Of a DNA stretch of 64,000 nt, positions 23,270 to 30,676 are shown piece by piece. The stretch is from CAWJLS01 sp963843755. GTDB lineage: Bacteria; Acidobacteriota; Thermoanaerobaculia; Multivoradales; DATKCC01. The stretch is from NCBI GenBank assembly GCA_963843755.1, contig CAWJLS010000003.1, positions 62,001 through 126,000 on the forward strand, written 5' to 3'. Numbering within the stretch: the first letter of the stretch is position 1; each line of letters opens with the position of its first letter. The position numbers and the translations under genes were made by a program. The notes beneath the pieces are model-generated. The model saw only the letters and a list, made by a program, of their open reading frames with translations, was not told where the DNA came from and searched no databases.

Positions 23270-24888
23270 GCCGCCCGGCCGCCCTCCTGACCTTCTCGAT
23301 CGGTCCGGTTCACAGTTTCATCTCCCAAGCTCGGCGGGTTGCCGACGTTTGGGCAGGAAGTGACCTCCTTTCCCACCTGATGGGCACCGCGATCGGCGCT
23401 CTGCACGACCGTGGAGGAGAGACCGTGTTCCCGGCCTTTGGCGACGACTTGACGGCGAGCGGGCTCCCCAACCGCGTGGTCTGTCGAGTGCCCCGCGACT
23501 CGGTCCAAGACACCGCGGAGGCCATGGAGAAGGCCGTTCTGGACGAGTGGGACCGGCAGGTCGTGGAAGCGGTGCGTGTCCTCCAGGGCGTGGGTCTCCG
23601 GCCGCACCCGCGACTTTGGAGCCCAACCGCGTCGCGCGGAGAGCGCCAGACTGACCACGTCTTCGACATCGCCTGGTCCTGGGTTCCAGAGGCACCGAGC
23701 TATGCAGAGGCTGCGTGCAAAGGGGCATCCCGCTACGCGGCCTCGCGGGTCTTCCGGCCCTTCCAGACCATCCACGAACACGACGAGAAGTGTGCCCTCT
23801 GCGGCGTCCGAACGGCACTTCCTGATGGCGACCGGGACCGAGTGCGGCAGGCCTGGGCCGACGCGGAGACTGAAGCCGACGGCACTGCCGACCAGATCTT
23901 CTTCCGGTTCGGCCAGGGACGCCTCTGCCTCGTCTGTGCGACCAAGCGGCTCTACACCCGGTCCGGAGCCAAGCGTGCGCTCTTCTACGCCCTCGACGCG
24001 TTCCACACGGCCCAGGCCCGAGAAGACGAGGATCGCCCTCCAGAGAACCCACCCTATGTTGCGCTCGTCGCCTGCGACGGCGACCGGATGGGCGAGGTGC
24101 TCTCCTGGGGAGTAGATCGCGTCCAGGGCCAGATTTCCGAGTTCCACAAGGCCCTCTCCAATGCGCTCTCGCGCTTCGCGCGCTCCCTCCGGTCGGCTGA
24201 GCCCGGCAACCTGACCCATCTGAACCTCGAGACTCTAGGCCACACGTCCAGCGCGGTTCACCCCCAGCTCATCTACGCAGGAGGCGACGACGTTCTCGTC
24301 GTGTGTGCTCCCGAGGACGCTCTCCCGGTCGCCAGGAAGATCAACGACCACTACCGCAAGACTCTCCAAGTGCTCGCCGAGTATCTGGCGCCCGAGAACC
24401 TGCAGCTCCTCTCCTTGTCCGGAGCAATCCTCTACGGCCATGGGCGAAATCCCGCCGGCCTTCTCTTCCGGGAGGTCGAACGCCTCCTCCACGACCGGGC
24501 CAAGGAGCACGCAGGCCGCGATGCCCTGGCGATTCGCCTCGAGAAGCGCTCCGGCAAGCCGATCGAGGTCGCGTTCAAGTGGGCCAAACCGGTGGGTAGC
24601 GACACCACCCTGACCTGGCCCGAAGCGCTGGACGACCTCGTCGACCACATCCGCGAAGGCGCGCTTTCTTCCACCCAGACCTTCAACCTCCGAAGAGAAG
24701 AGGAGGTCCTGACCGAGGTCTTCGAGCCAGAGCATTGGGAGCCTTGGCTCGCGGACCGCCTCAGCCGGAGCGAGCGGAGCACAGCCGGTGCCACCGGCCT
24801 GGCCGAGCGCATCGCCCCGTTCTTCATCCACCGGAAGACTCCCGCCCTTCGAATTGCCCGCTTCTTGGGCCGGGAGGTGACCCGATGA
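23266..24888 (+). CDS. cmr2: Cas10/Cmr2 signalling subunit, no HD domain
   Basis: 540 residues from the GTG at 23266. Starts directly with the first Palm region (LLTFSIGPVHSFISQARRVA); there is no N-terminal HD nuclease, which accounts for its shortness. Zinc ribbon CALC (176-179) and CLVC (221-224). The motif VACDGDRMGE belongs to the Palm core, and YAGGDDVLVVC carries the cyclase GGDD at 339-342. On target-RNA binding such subunits turn ATP into cyclic oligoadenylates. With GGDD intact and HD missing, this complex should act through second messengers rather than by cutting DNA. Overlaps both neighbours (GTGA, ATGA). Confidence 0.95.
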   Translation: MSRPAALLTFSIGPVHSFISQARRVADVWAGSDLLSHLMGTAIGALHDRGGETVFPAFGDDLTASGLPNRVVCRVPRDSVQDTAEAMEKAVLDEWDRQVVEAVRVLQGVGLRPHPRLWSPTASRGERQTDHVFDIAWSWVPEAPSYAEAACKGASRYAASRVFRPFQTIHEHDEKCALCGVRTALPDGDRDRVRQAWADAETEADGTADQIFFRFGQGRLCLVCATKRLYTRSGAKRALFYALDAFHTAQAREDEDRPPENPPYVALVACDGDRMGEVLSWGVDRVQGQISEFHKALSNALSRFARSLRSAEPGNLTHLNLETLGHTSSAVHPQLIYAGGDDVLVVCAPEDALPVARKINDHYRKTLQVLAEYLAPENLQLLSLSGAILYGHGRNPAGLLFREVERLLHDRAKEHAGRDALAIRLEKRSGKPIEVAFKWAKPVGSDTTLTWPEALDDLVDHIREGALSSTQTFNLRREEEVLTEVFEPEHWEPWLADRLSRSERSTAGATGLAERIAPFFIHRKTPALRIARFLGREVTR

Positions 24889-26090
24889 CCGGACCGTGGC
24901 GAGCCTTCCGGGTGATCCCGGAGGATGTCCTCTTCTTTCGCGATGGCCGGCCCAGCACCCGAGGGTCCGACCACTTCCTGAAGTCGATCTTCCCTCCTCA
25001 CCCGTCGACCCTCTACGGCGCCATCCGGACGCGCAGGCTCATCGATGAGGGTATCTCTCTGGCTGAGCTCCGGCGCAAGAAGACGGCGGTCTGGGCGACG
25101 CTGGCAGACAGCCTTCGGCAAGAGCTGGGCGAATGGGGCGAGTTCGGATCGCTCGAGCTCCGGGGCCCCTGGCTCGTGCGCGGTGAAGAGGTCCTCATGC
25201 CGGCGCCCGCCGACCTCGGCGTTCGGATCGACCAGGAGAGCGCCAGCGTGGACGAGGACGCTGCTCCTCGCATCAAAGAGATCGTGCGCTTCCGCGAGAT
25301 CCCCGAGAGAGAGGGCGGGCACTCTCATCCCCTTGGTCTTCTCGCCCCCTTCGTGCGCTCCAACGGAGCCTGGAAGCGCTGGCCCGGGACCGCAGCCCGA
25401 GCCCCCCAACCCGTGACCCGGTGGTTTCTCACTCCTCGAGGCTATGTCCGATGGGCTGCAGGAGGCCTGCCCTCCCCGGACGACTTCGTCCATCCCGCGG
25501 ACCTCTGGGTCGACGAGCTGAGAGTGGGACTCGGAATGGACGGGGGCCGACGCACCGGCGAGGCCGGCATGCTCTACACCTTCGGCTTCATTCGGCTCCT
25601 GCCCGGAGTGTCCCTCGGATTCGAGATCCGCGGGGGGAGCCTTGCTCCAGGACGGAGAATTCGACTTGGCGGAGAAGGCCGAACGGCCTGGCTCGACGAC
25701 GGCCCGGCGTTCCCCCAGTGCTCGGCCCCCTCGGCGTCCCGCCTGAGGCTCGCCTTCGCCACGCCGGCTCTCTCCGAATCCGGGGCCTACCCTCCTCCGT
25801 TCGGCCCCGATACCCGAATTGCCGACCTCCAGAAGACACGTCTACGGCTCCTCGGCGCCTCGGTTTCCGGCCATCAACCAGTCGGTGGTTGGGATCTCGC
25901 TGAGAACCGCGCCAAGCCTCTCCGGCAGGCGATCCCCGCCGGATCCGTCTTCATCTTCGATTCCCCCGAGGCAAGCTCTCTCACGCCGTCCACCTTCCAC
26001 GGCCTCAACCTCTCGGGCTTCGACGGCGAGAACCTGGCCCGCCAGGGCTTCGGTCTCGTGCTCGCCGGAGCCGATCCCCAGGAGACATGA
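24885..26090 (+). CDS. cmr3: type III-B RAMP protein Cmr3
   Basis: 401 residues, ATG at 24885 overlapping the cas10 stop. WRAFRVIPEDVLFFRDGRPS (rvxPxDxlfFRDgrPf is the Cmr3 signature), HPSTLYGAIRTR, GMLYTFGFIRLLPGVSLGFE and a C-terminal GFGLVLAG glycine loop. It contacts Cas10 and the crRNA 5' tag in the Cmr complex. Complete in length. The next gene starts 2 bp after the stop. Confidence 0.94.
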   Translation: MTGPWRAFRVIPEDVLFFRDGRPSTRGSDHFLKSIFPPHPSTLYGAIRTRRLIDEGISLAELRRKKTAVWATLADSLRQELGEWGEFGSLELRGPWLVRGEEVLMPAPADLGVRIDQESASVDEDAAPRIKEIVRFREIPEREGGHSHPLGLLAPFVRSNGAWKRWPGTAARAPQPVTRWFLTPRGYVRWAAGGLPSPDDFVHPADLWVDELRVGLGMDGGRRTGEAGMLYTFGFIRLLPGVSLGFEIRGGSLAPGRRIRLGGEGRTAWLDDGPAFPQCSAPSASRLRLAFATPALSESGAYPPPFGPDTRIADLQKTRLRLLGASVSGHQPVGGWDLAENRAKPLRQAIPAGSVFIFDSPEASSLTPSTFHGLNLSGFDGENLARQGFGLVLAGADPQET

Positions 26091-26091
26091 C

Positions 26092-27018
26092 ATGGGACGA
26101 AAGACCATGGACGCCTTGGGCGTCCTCGGCCTCTACACCGAAACCCCGCTCCACTGCGGAGCCGAGAGCGCGACGGGCTATCTCGACCTCCCCATCCAGC
26201 GCGAGCGCCATACCGGCTATCCGGTCATTCCGGGCTCGACCCTCAAGGGCGTTCTCAAGGACGACATGGGAGGCGAAGGGCGCCTCAGCTCCGAGGAGAT
26301 CCAGTTCTACTTCGGCGCCGACTCCGGAGCCGGAGAAGACCCCAGCCCCGGGAGGGTCTCCTTCGGCGACGGCCAGCTCCTGGCCTTCCCCATCCGCTCC
26401 TCCGGCGCACCCTTCCACTGGGTGACCTGCCCCTTCGTCCTGGAGAGGTTTGCCCGCGCCTTGGACATCGGAGCGCTGGGGGTCCAGCCACCCGAGGAAG
26501 GCATTGCTTGGGCGGCCGACGGTACAGGTGACGTCCTCCTCGAGGAGCTCCGCCTCGACAGGAAGGAGAACCCGGCGTTCTTCGACGCCACCAAGAAGAG
26601 CTCCGGGCTCGGCCGCGTGCTTTCGCTCCTCCCGGGAGAGTCACAGGGGTTCGCGCACACGCGCTCGATCCTCCCCCAGCGCTTGCTCATCGTGAGCGAC
26701 CAGGACTTCAAGGAGCTGGTCGAGGTCGGTACCGAAGTGCTGACGCGGATCAAGCTCAACTCTCTGGGCACCACCCAAACCTACAGCGAAGAGGACGCCG
26801 AGACGCTCGGAATCGAGGACCGCCAGGGCAACCTCTTCGTCGAGGAGGTCGTTCCCCCGGAGGCGCTCTTCTTCTGTGCACTCCGAGCGGTCAAGGCCGA
26901 GAGCACGCGGTTCGTCACCGTCCTCCAGGCTCTCGAGCTGACCAGGATCGGGGGCGACGAGACCATCGGCCGTGGCCTGACCCATACGACTTGGCTCGAG
27001 CGTGGAGAGGAGGGCTGA
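26092..27018 (+). CDS. cmr4: type III-B backbone RAMP protein Cmr4
   Basis: 308 residues from the ATG at 26092 (MGRKTMDALGVLGLYTETPL). HCGAESATGYLDLPIQRERH is the Cmr4 pattern, followed by GYPVIPGSTLKGVLKDD with the conserved Asp for target-RNA cleavage expected in this thumb-loop region. Glycine loop LTRIGGDETIGRGLTHTTW near the end. Cmr4 forms the multi-copy backbone along the crRNA and cuts target RNA every six bases. Confidence 0.94.
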   Translation: MGRKTMDALGVLGLYTETPLHCGAESATGYLDLPIQRERHTGYPVIPGSTLKGVLKDDMGGEGRLSSEEIQFYFGADSGAGEDPSPGRVSFGDGQLLAFPIRSSGAPFHWVTCPFVLERFARALDIGALGVQPPEEGIAWAADGTGDVLLEELRLDRKENPAFFDATKKSSGLGRVLSLLPGESQGFAHTRSILPQRLLIVSDQDFKELVEVGTEVLTRIKLNSLGTTQTYSEEDAETLGIEDRQGNLFVEEVVPPEALFFCALRAVKAESTRFVTVLQALELTRIGGDETIGRGLTHTTWLERGEEG

Positions 27019-27021
27019 GCC

Positions 27022-27435
27022 GTGCCGACTCTCGAACAGGACCGGGCCAAGTTTGCGCTTGCGCGGATCCAGTCCGTTAGGGACCTCTCGACCTCGGGCA
27101 AGTTCAAGACGAACTTGCTCAAGCTCCCCGCCCGCCTCCACAACAACGGTCTCGGCCAGACCGTCGCCTTCTACCTGGCCGCTGGAGCCGACGAGCCAGA
27201 GGCCGAGATCTGTAGGTGGCTAGGCGAGTGGCTGAGCTCAACCGGTCAACCCTACGCCGATCTCCGAGGTAACGGCTCCTTCATCGAGTGGATCACCGGG
27301 AGCCTCTCCGTTTTCGAACAGGGAGCTGACGCCGAGGTGCTCTATCGGCGCGCCTCCGCCGAAGCCCGCGCTCTGGCGACCTGGCTCAAGCGCTTCGCCG
27401 AGGCGTTCATCGAGGGGTCCGCGACGGATGACTGA
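27022..27435 (+). CDS. cmr5: type III-B small subunit Cmr5
   Basis: 137 residues, GTG at 27022. All-helical small protein: LEQDRAKFALARIQSVRDLS, KTNLLKLPARLHNNGLGQTV, FYLAAGADEPEAEICRWLGE, RRASAEARALATWLKRFAEA, with the Cmr5-typical K-LP--I--NGLgqtvAF core. Forms the second filament in the Cmr complex that contacts target RNA. Stop overlaps the cmr6 start by 8 bp. Confidence 0.93.
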   Translation: MPTLEQDRAKFALARIQSVRDLSTSGKFKTNLLKLPARLHNNGLGQTVAFYLAAGADEPEAEICRWLGEWLSSTGQPYADLRGNGSFIEWITGSLSVFEQGADAEVLYRRASAEARALATWLKRFAEAFIEGSATDD

Positions 27436-28579
27436 CCATCTGCTCCCGCTTCCCCCGCCACTCCAGGTCCACGTACGGCTCACCGGACCGGCCAACCGGT
27501 CCCTGGTGTTCGATCGCGGGTTCGACCGTTTCGAGCGCGGGGGCGACACCGGCTGCCGGTTCATCAAGGCAGATCCGAACGCAGAGCGGCCGGACGGAAA
27601 GACCTCCTTCCTTCAGCGCTTCGGCTCACCAGGCACCTTTTCCGTACCTGATGACTATGCGCCGGTGACCGTGCGCCGCAGGAAGGCGCTCGAGAGTGCA
27701 GGTGCTCGGCCTGTTTCTCGCGTCTCGCAGACACGGCTTGTCATCGGACTCGGCCTTCCCCACCCGACGGAGACCGCACTCCTCCTCGACCGGCTCACCG
27801 GCTGCCCGTACATTCCAGGCTCGAGCATCAAGGGAGTCCTGCGCCGGGCCGCAGAGCTTCTCCAGCGAGGCGACCTCGAGGAAGATGGGAGCCCACCGTC
27901 CCGGTACTCAGAAAGCGAAATTGCCCGGCTCTTCGGTCCACCCGCGGACTCCGAGCTACGAGCCAAGGGCGACCTCGTCTTCTACGACGCGTTCCCCGAC
28001 GTCTGGCCCGCTCTCGAAGTCGACGGCCTCACTCCCCACTACCAGCCGTACTACGGGGACGCTGCCGAACCGCCCACCCTACCGCCTGCCGACTGGTACG
28101 ACCCGAACCCCGTGGCCTTCCTCACGATCGCAGCGGGAACTGCCTTCACCTTCTGGATCGGCCAGCGCACTCCGGCGACCGACAAGACCCCGCTCGACCG
28201 CATCGAGACCCTTCTCAAGGCGGCCCTGGCGCAGTTGGGCATCGGCGGCAAGACCTCGACGGGATACGGGATCTTCGGCTCCGACGCCCCGAACCCGCCC
28301 CGGGCCGTGGAACCTCCCGAGTTTGAACCCTTGGCGGAGCCACCCACACCGCTCGGACCAAACCGGGCCCTGTGGGAGGGAGCCGACCTCTTTCTCAAGC
28401 ACATGCGCCCGACGGTCCGTGGCCCTGGCGGACAAATAGCTCAGGGCTATAGGTCCAGCCTCCCGCCTGCCGTTTTCAACCAGCTTCAGCAGGGCGTGAT
28501 CCTCGACGCCGACGTCGTGGTCGAGAAGCGCGATCGAGGGGCTTGGTCTATCGTGCGTATCGAGGCCCTGAACGACTGA
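27428..28579 (+). CDS. cmr6: type III-B RAMP protein Cmr6 with C-terminal extension
   Basis: 383 residues, ATG at 27428. RAMP core in residues ~90-285: TRLVIGLGLPHPTETALLLD, RLTGCPYIPGSSIKGVLRRA, GDLVFYDAFPDVWPALEVDG, HYQPYYGD and the glycine loop GIGGKTSTGYGIFG. A Pro-rich linker then leads to an extra ~65-residue domain (LFLKHMRPTVRGPGGQIAQG, VILDADVVVEKRDRGAWSIV) not part of ordinary Cmr6; it resembles a small beta barrel, perhaps RNA-binding. Caps the crRNA 3' end. 13 bp to the next gene. Confidence 0.92.
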   Translation: MTDHLLPLPPPLQVHVRLTGPANRSLVFDRGFDRFERGGDTGCRFIKADPNAERPDGKTSFLQRFGSPGTFSVPDDYAPVTVRRRKALESAGARPVSRVSQTRLVIGLGLPHPTETALLLDRLTGCPYIPGSSIKGVLRRAAELLQRGDLEEDGSPPSRYSESEIARLFGPPADSELRAKGDLVFYDAFPDVWPALEVDGLTPHYQPYYGDAAEPPTLPPADWYDPNPVAFLTIAAGTAFTFWIGQRTPATDKTPLDRIETLLKAALAQLGIGGKTSTGYGIFGSDAPNPPRAVEPPEFEPLAEPPTPLGPNRALWEGADLFLKHMRPTVRGPGGQIAQGYRSSLPPAVFNQLQQGVILDADVVVEKRDRGAWSIVRIEALND

Positions 28580-28592
28580 CAGGAGCGAACCG

Positions 28593-29834
28593 TTGACCTC
28601 GTCCGCGCCGACCGACCCCACCGGGCGGTCTTTCCTCAGCTACCGCCGGAGTCGCCTCCAAGAGGCGACGCTCCTGGTCCAGGTTCAGCACGAGCTCGGG
28701 ATCCCCACCTGGCAAGACCTCGACGACCTGGACGAAGACCACACCGAGACCCAACTCCACGCAATCCTCGAGGATCCCGCCACCGCCAACACGGTTCTCT
28801 GGCTGACGTCGGATGTTGCCGACTCCCCTACCATTCAGAGGGTCGAAGCACCTGAAAGCGTCCGGCGTGCGCAACGCGGAGATGCCTTCTTCCTGATCCC
28901 CGTGGCCGCCGGCGGCCTCGACTACGACCAAGCCGCCAAAGTTGCCGGCGATCGCCTTGGAATCCACGACCTGTCTAGCTGGAACCTCCGCCGCGTGGTT
29001 CATGATCCGGCGACGCGGGAAGACGTCTTCAAGATCGCCGGCCGCGTTCTCCGACGGCGACTGCGCGCCCTGCACGAAGCCCTTCCTGAGGACGAACCCT
29101 TCCGGGTTCGCCTGATGACCAGGCGCCAGCCCGGCTTCGAAACCGGATGGGCGCTCTCGGTCGACTGGTCACACCAGTTCACTGTCCGCAACGCCAAGCC
29201 CGGGGCCTGGCAACAGGCGCTGGTCCCGGCTCTGCGGACCATCCGCGAGACTCTCCGAAGTCGGGCGCCGCGTCGGAGTGTCGAGGCCAGCGGCGGAGCG
29301 ACGCTCAGCGCCGGCCTGGCGTTCGGCCGAGCCTTTCTCGCCCTGGACCGGGACTTCGACCTCTCCTGGCGGCAGGAGGCCGAAAACAGGCCAGATCAGA
29401 TCTGGAGCCTCAACGCGCCTCCCGTGGATGTGCCACTTGACGTGGACCTCCAGGCCCTCCGGACCGACGGCGACGCGCTCGCGGTGCTCCTCTCGATCAC
29501 CCAGAATGTGGAGCCGGCATTCGGAGTGACCCGGCCAACGCTGCCTACGTTCAGGGCAGCGGTCACCGTGCGGCCTCCTGGCGATCCGTTCAAGAGGCTA
29601 GACCTCGAGACAGCTGGTCAGGCGGTCCAGATCGTCGACCGGACCGTCGAAGCCATCCGCCGTGCCCGGGCCGAGTTGGGGACCACCAGTACCCATATCT
29701 TCGGCGCCATACCTGTCGGACTCGCGGTGCTCCTGGGCCAACGCCTCAACACGCTCGGTCCCGTCCAAACCTATGAGCACAACCCGGCAACCGGCACCTA
29801 CCAACCCGAGGTGCTGCTCCCCGAGGACATCTGA
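28593..29834 (+). CDS. TIR-SAVED effector
   Basis: 413 residues. TTG start at 28593 is supported by AGGAG at 28581-28585. N-terminus is a TIR domain: RSFLSYRRSRLQEATLLVQV, GIPTWQDLDDLDEDHTETQL (candidate catalytic Glu at 52 or 60), NTVLWLTSDV. From ~165 to the end a SAVED domain: GWALSVDWSHQF, RRARAELGTTSTHIFGAIPV, GLAVLLGQRLNTLGPVQTYE. In CBASS, TIR-SAVED proteins polymerise on a cyclic trinucleotide and destroy NAD. Here the gene sits between cmr6 and a CD-NTase, on one strand with small gaps, so either Cas10 or the CD-NTase could supply its ligand. Confidence 0.88.
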   Translation: MTSSAPTDPTGRSFLSYRRSRLQEATLLVQVQHELGIPTWQDLDDLDEDHTETQLHAILEDPATANTVLWLTSDVADSPTIQRVEAPESVRRAQRGDAFFLIPVAAGGLDYDQAAKVAGDRLGIHDLSSWNLRRVVHDPATREDVFKIAGRVLRRRLRALHEALPEDEPFRVRLMTRRQPGFETGWALSVDWSHQFTVRNAKPGAWQQALVPALRTIRETLRSRAPRRSVEASGGATLSAGLAFGRAFLALDRDFDLSWRQEAENRPDQIWSLNAPPVDVPLDVDLQALRTDGDALAVLLSITQNVEPAFGVTRPTLPTFRAAVTVRPPGDPFKRLDLETAGQAVQIVDRTVEAIRRARAELGTTSTHIFGAIPVGLAVLLGQRLNTLGPVQTYEHNPATGTYQPEVLLPEDI

Positions 29835-29837
29835 GCC

Positions 29838-30617
29838 GTGAGCGCGTTCCTCCGACTCTCCCCATCCGACGACGAGCATCTGAGGCGCGCACTTCGAATG
29901 TACGAAGTCCCACTGGCCGGCCTGAAGAAGCTCGATGTCCCTGCAGCTTTTCTCTCCGCCGAGATCGGGGGCTGGGCTGGCGACTCTCTACGCGAGATTT
30001 CCCGCTCAGGCTCCTTCGCCAAGGGCACGGCGATCAGCGGCGGCACGGACCTTGATCTCTTCCTCTCGTTCCATCCGCTTCGAACGGGGGCTCTCGAGGA
30101 AATCTACAACGACGTTTTCGATCTGCTGAAGCGACAAGGGTACACGGCCCGCCGACAGAACGTCTCGATCGGTGTCCAACTGAACGGGCTGAAGATCGAT
30201 CTCGTTCCAGGACGCCAGATCCGCGGTACGGAGCATGCCTTGTACGTGCGGAAGCGCGATACCTGGATCAAGACCGACATCACCAAACACATACGAACGG
30301 TACAGGCTTCGGGCCGCCAAGACGAAATCCGCCTGATGAAGGTCTGGCGCCGCGCTCACGATCTGGAGTTTCCCTCGTTCTGTCTCGAGCTCGCCGTCCT
30401 TCGTGCGCTTCAGCTTCGGAACCGAGACCAGCTCGCCCAGAACATGATCCACATCCTCCAGTTCCTGGCCGGTTCGTTCGTCGATGTCAGCTTGGTCGAT
30501 CCAGCCAATAGGAACAACATCGTCTCCGATGATCTCTCCCGAGACGAAAAGCGAGCGATCGCCCGCTCAGCGGAACACTCGTTGGGGAAGAGCTCTTGGC
30601 ACCAGGTCTTGGTCTGA
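29838..30617 (+). CDS. CD-NTase (cyclic oligonucleotide synthase), compact
   Basis: 259 residues, GTG at 29838, 3 bp after the TIR-SAVED stop. Nucleotidyltransferase core: GSFAKGTAISGGTDLDLFLS gives the GS motif (58-59) and D71/D73; third carboxylate D121 in LKIDLVPGRQ. The second half has the OAS-like EIRLMKVWRRAHDLEFPSFC LELAVLRALQL. Short for a CD-NTase (often 300-400 residues) because it lacks the usual long tail. It makes a cyclic di- or trinucleotide after phage sensing in CBASS. Last gene of the cmr operon. A DNA-repair or antibiotic nucleotidyltransferase is less likely given the partner. Confidence 0.85.
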   Translation: MSAFLRLSPSDDEHLRRALRMYEVPLAGLKKLDVPAAFLSAEIGGWAGDSLREISRSGSFAKGTAISGGTDLDLFLSFHPLRTGALEEIYNDVFDLLKRQGYTARRQNVSIGVQLNGLKIDLVPGRQIRGTEHALYVRKRDTWIKTDITKHIRTVQASGRQDEIRLMKVWRRAHDLEFPSFCLELAVLRALQLRNRDQLAQNMIHILQFLAGSFVDVSLVDPANRNNIVSDDLSRDEKRAIARSAEHSLGKSSWHQVLV

Positions 30618-30626
30618 AGGACCAAG
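30608..30626. terminator. short hairpin between convergent genes
   Basis: CTTGGTC (30608-30614), 5-nt loop, GACCAAG (30620-30626); the loop contains the CD-NTase stop codon. Perfect but short. It may end the cmr operon and the facing CHAT-SAVED transcript. No T run. Confidence 0.35.
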
Positions 30627-30676
30627 TGCCATCCCTGACACTGACCCCTCTGCGCCTCACCACCCCCCTCAGACAC

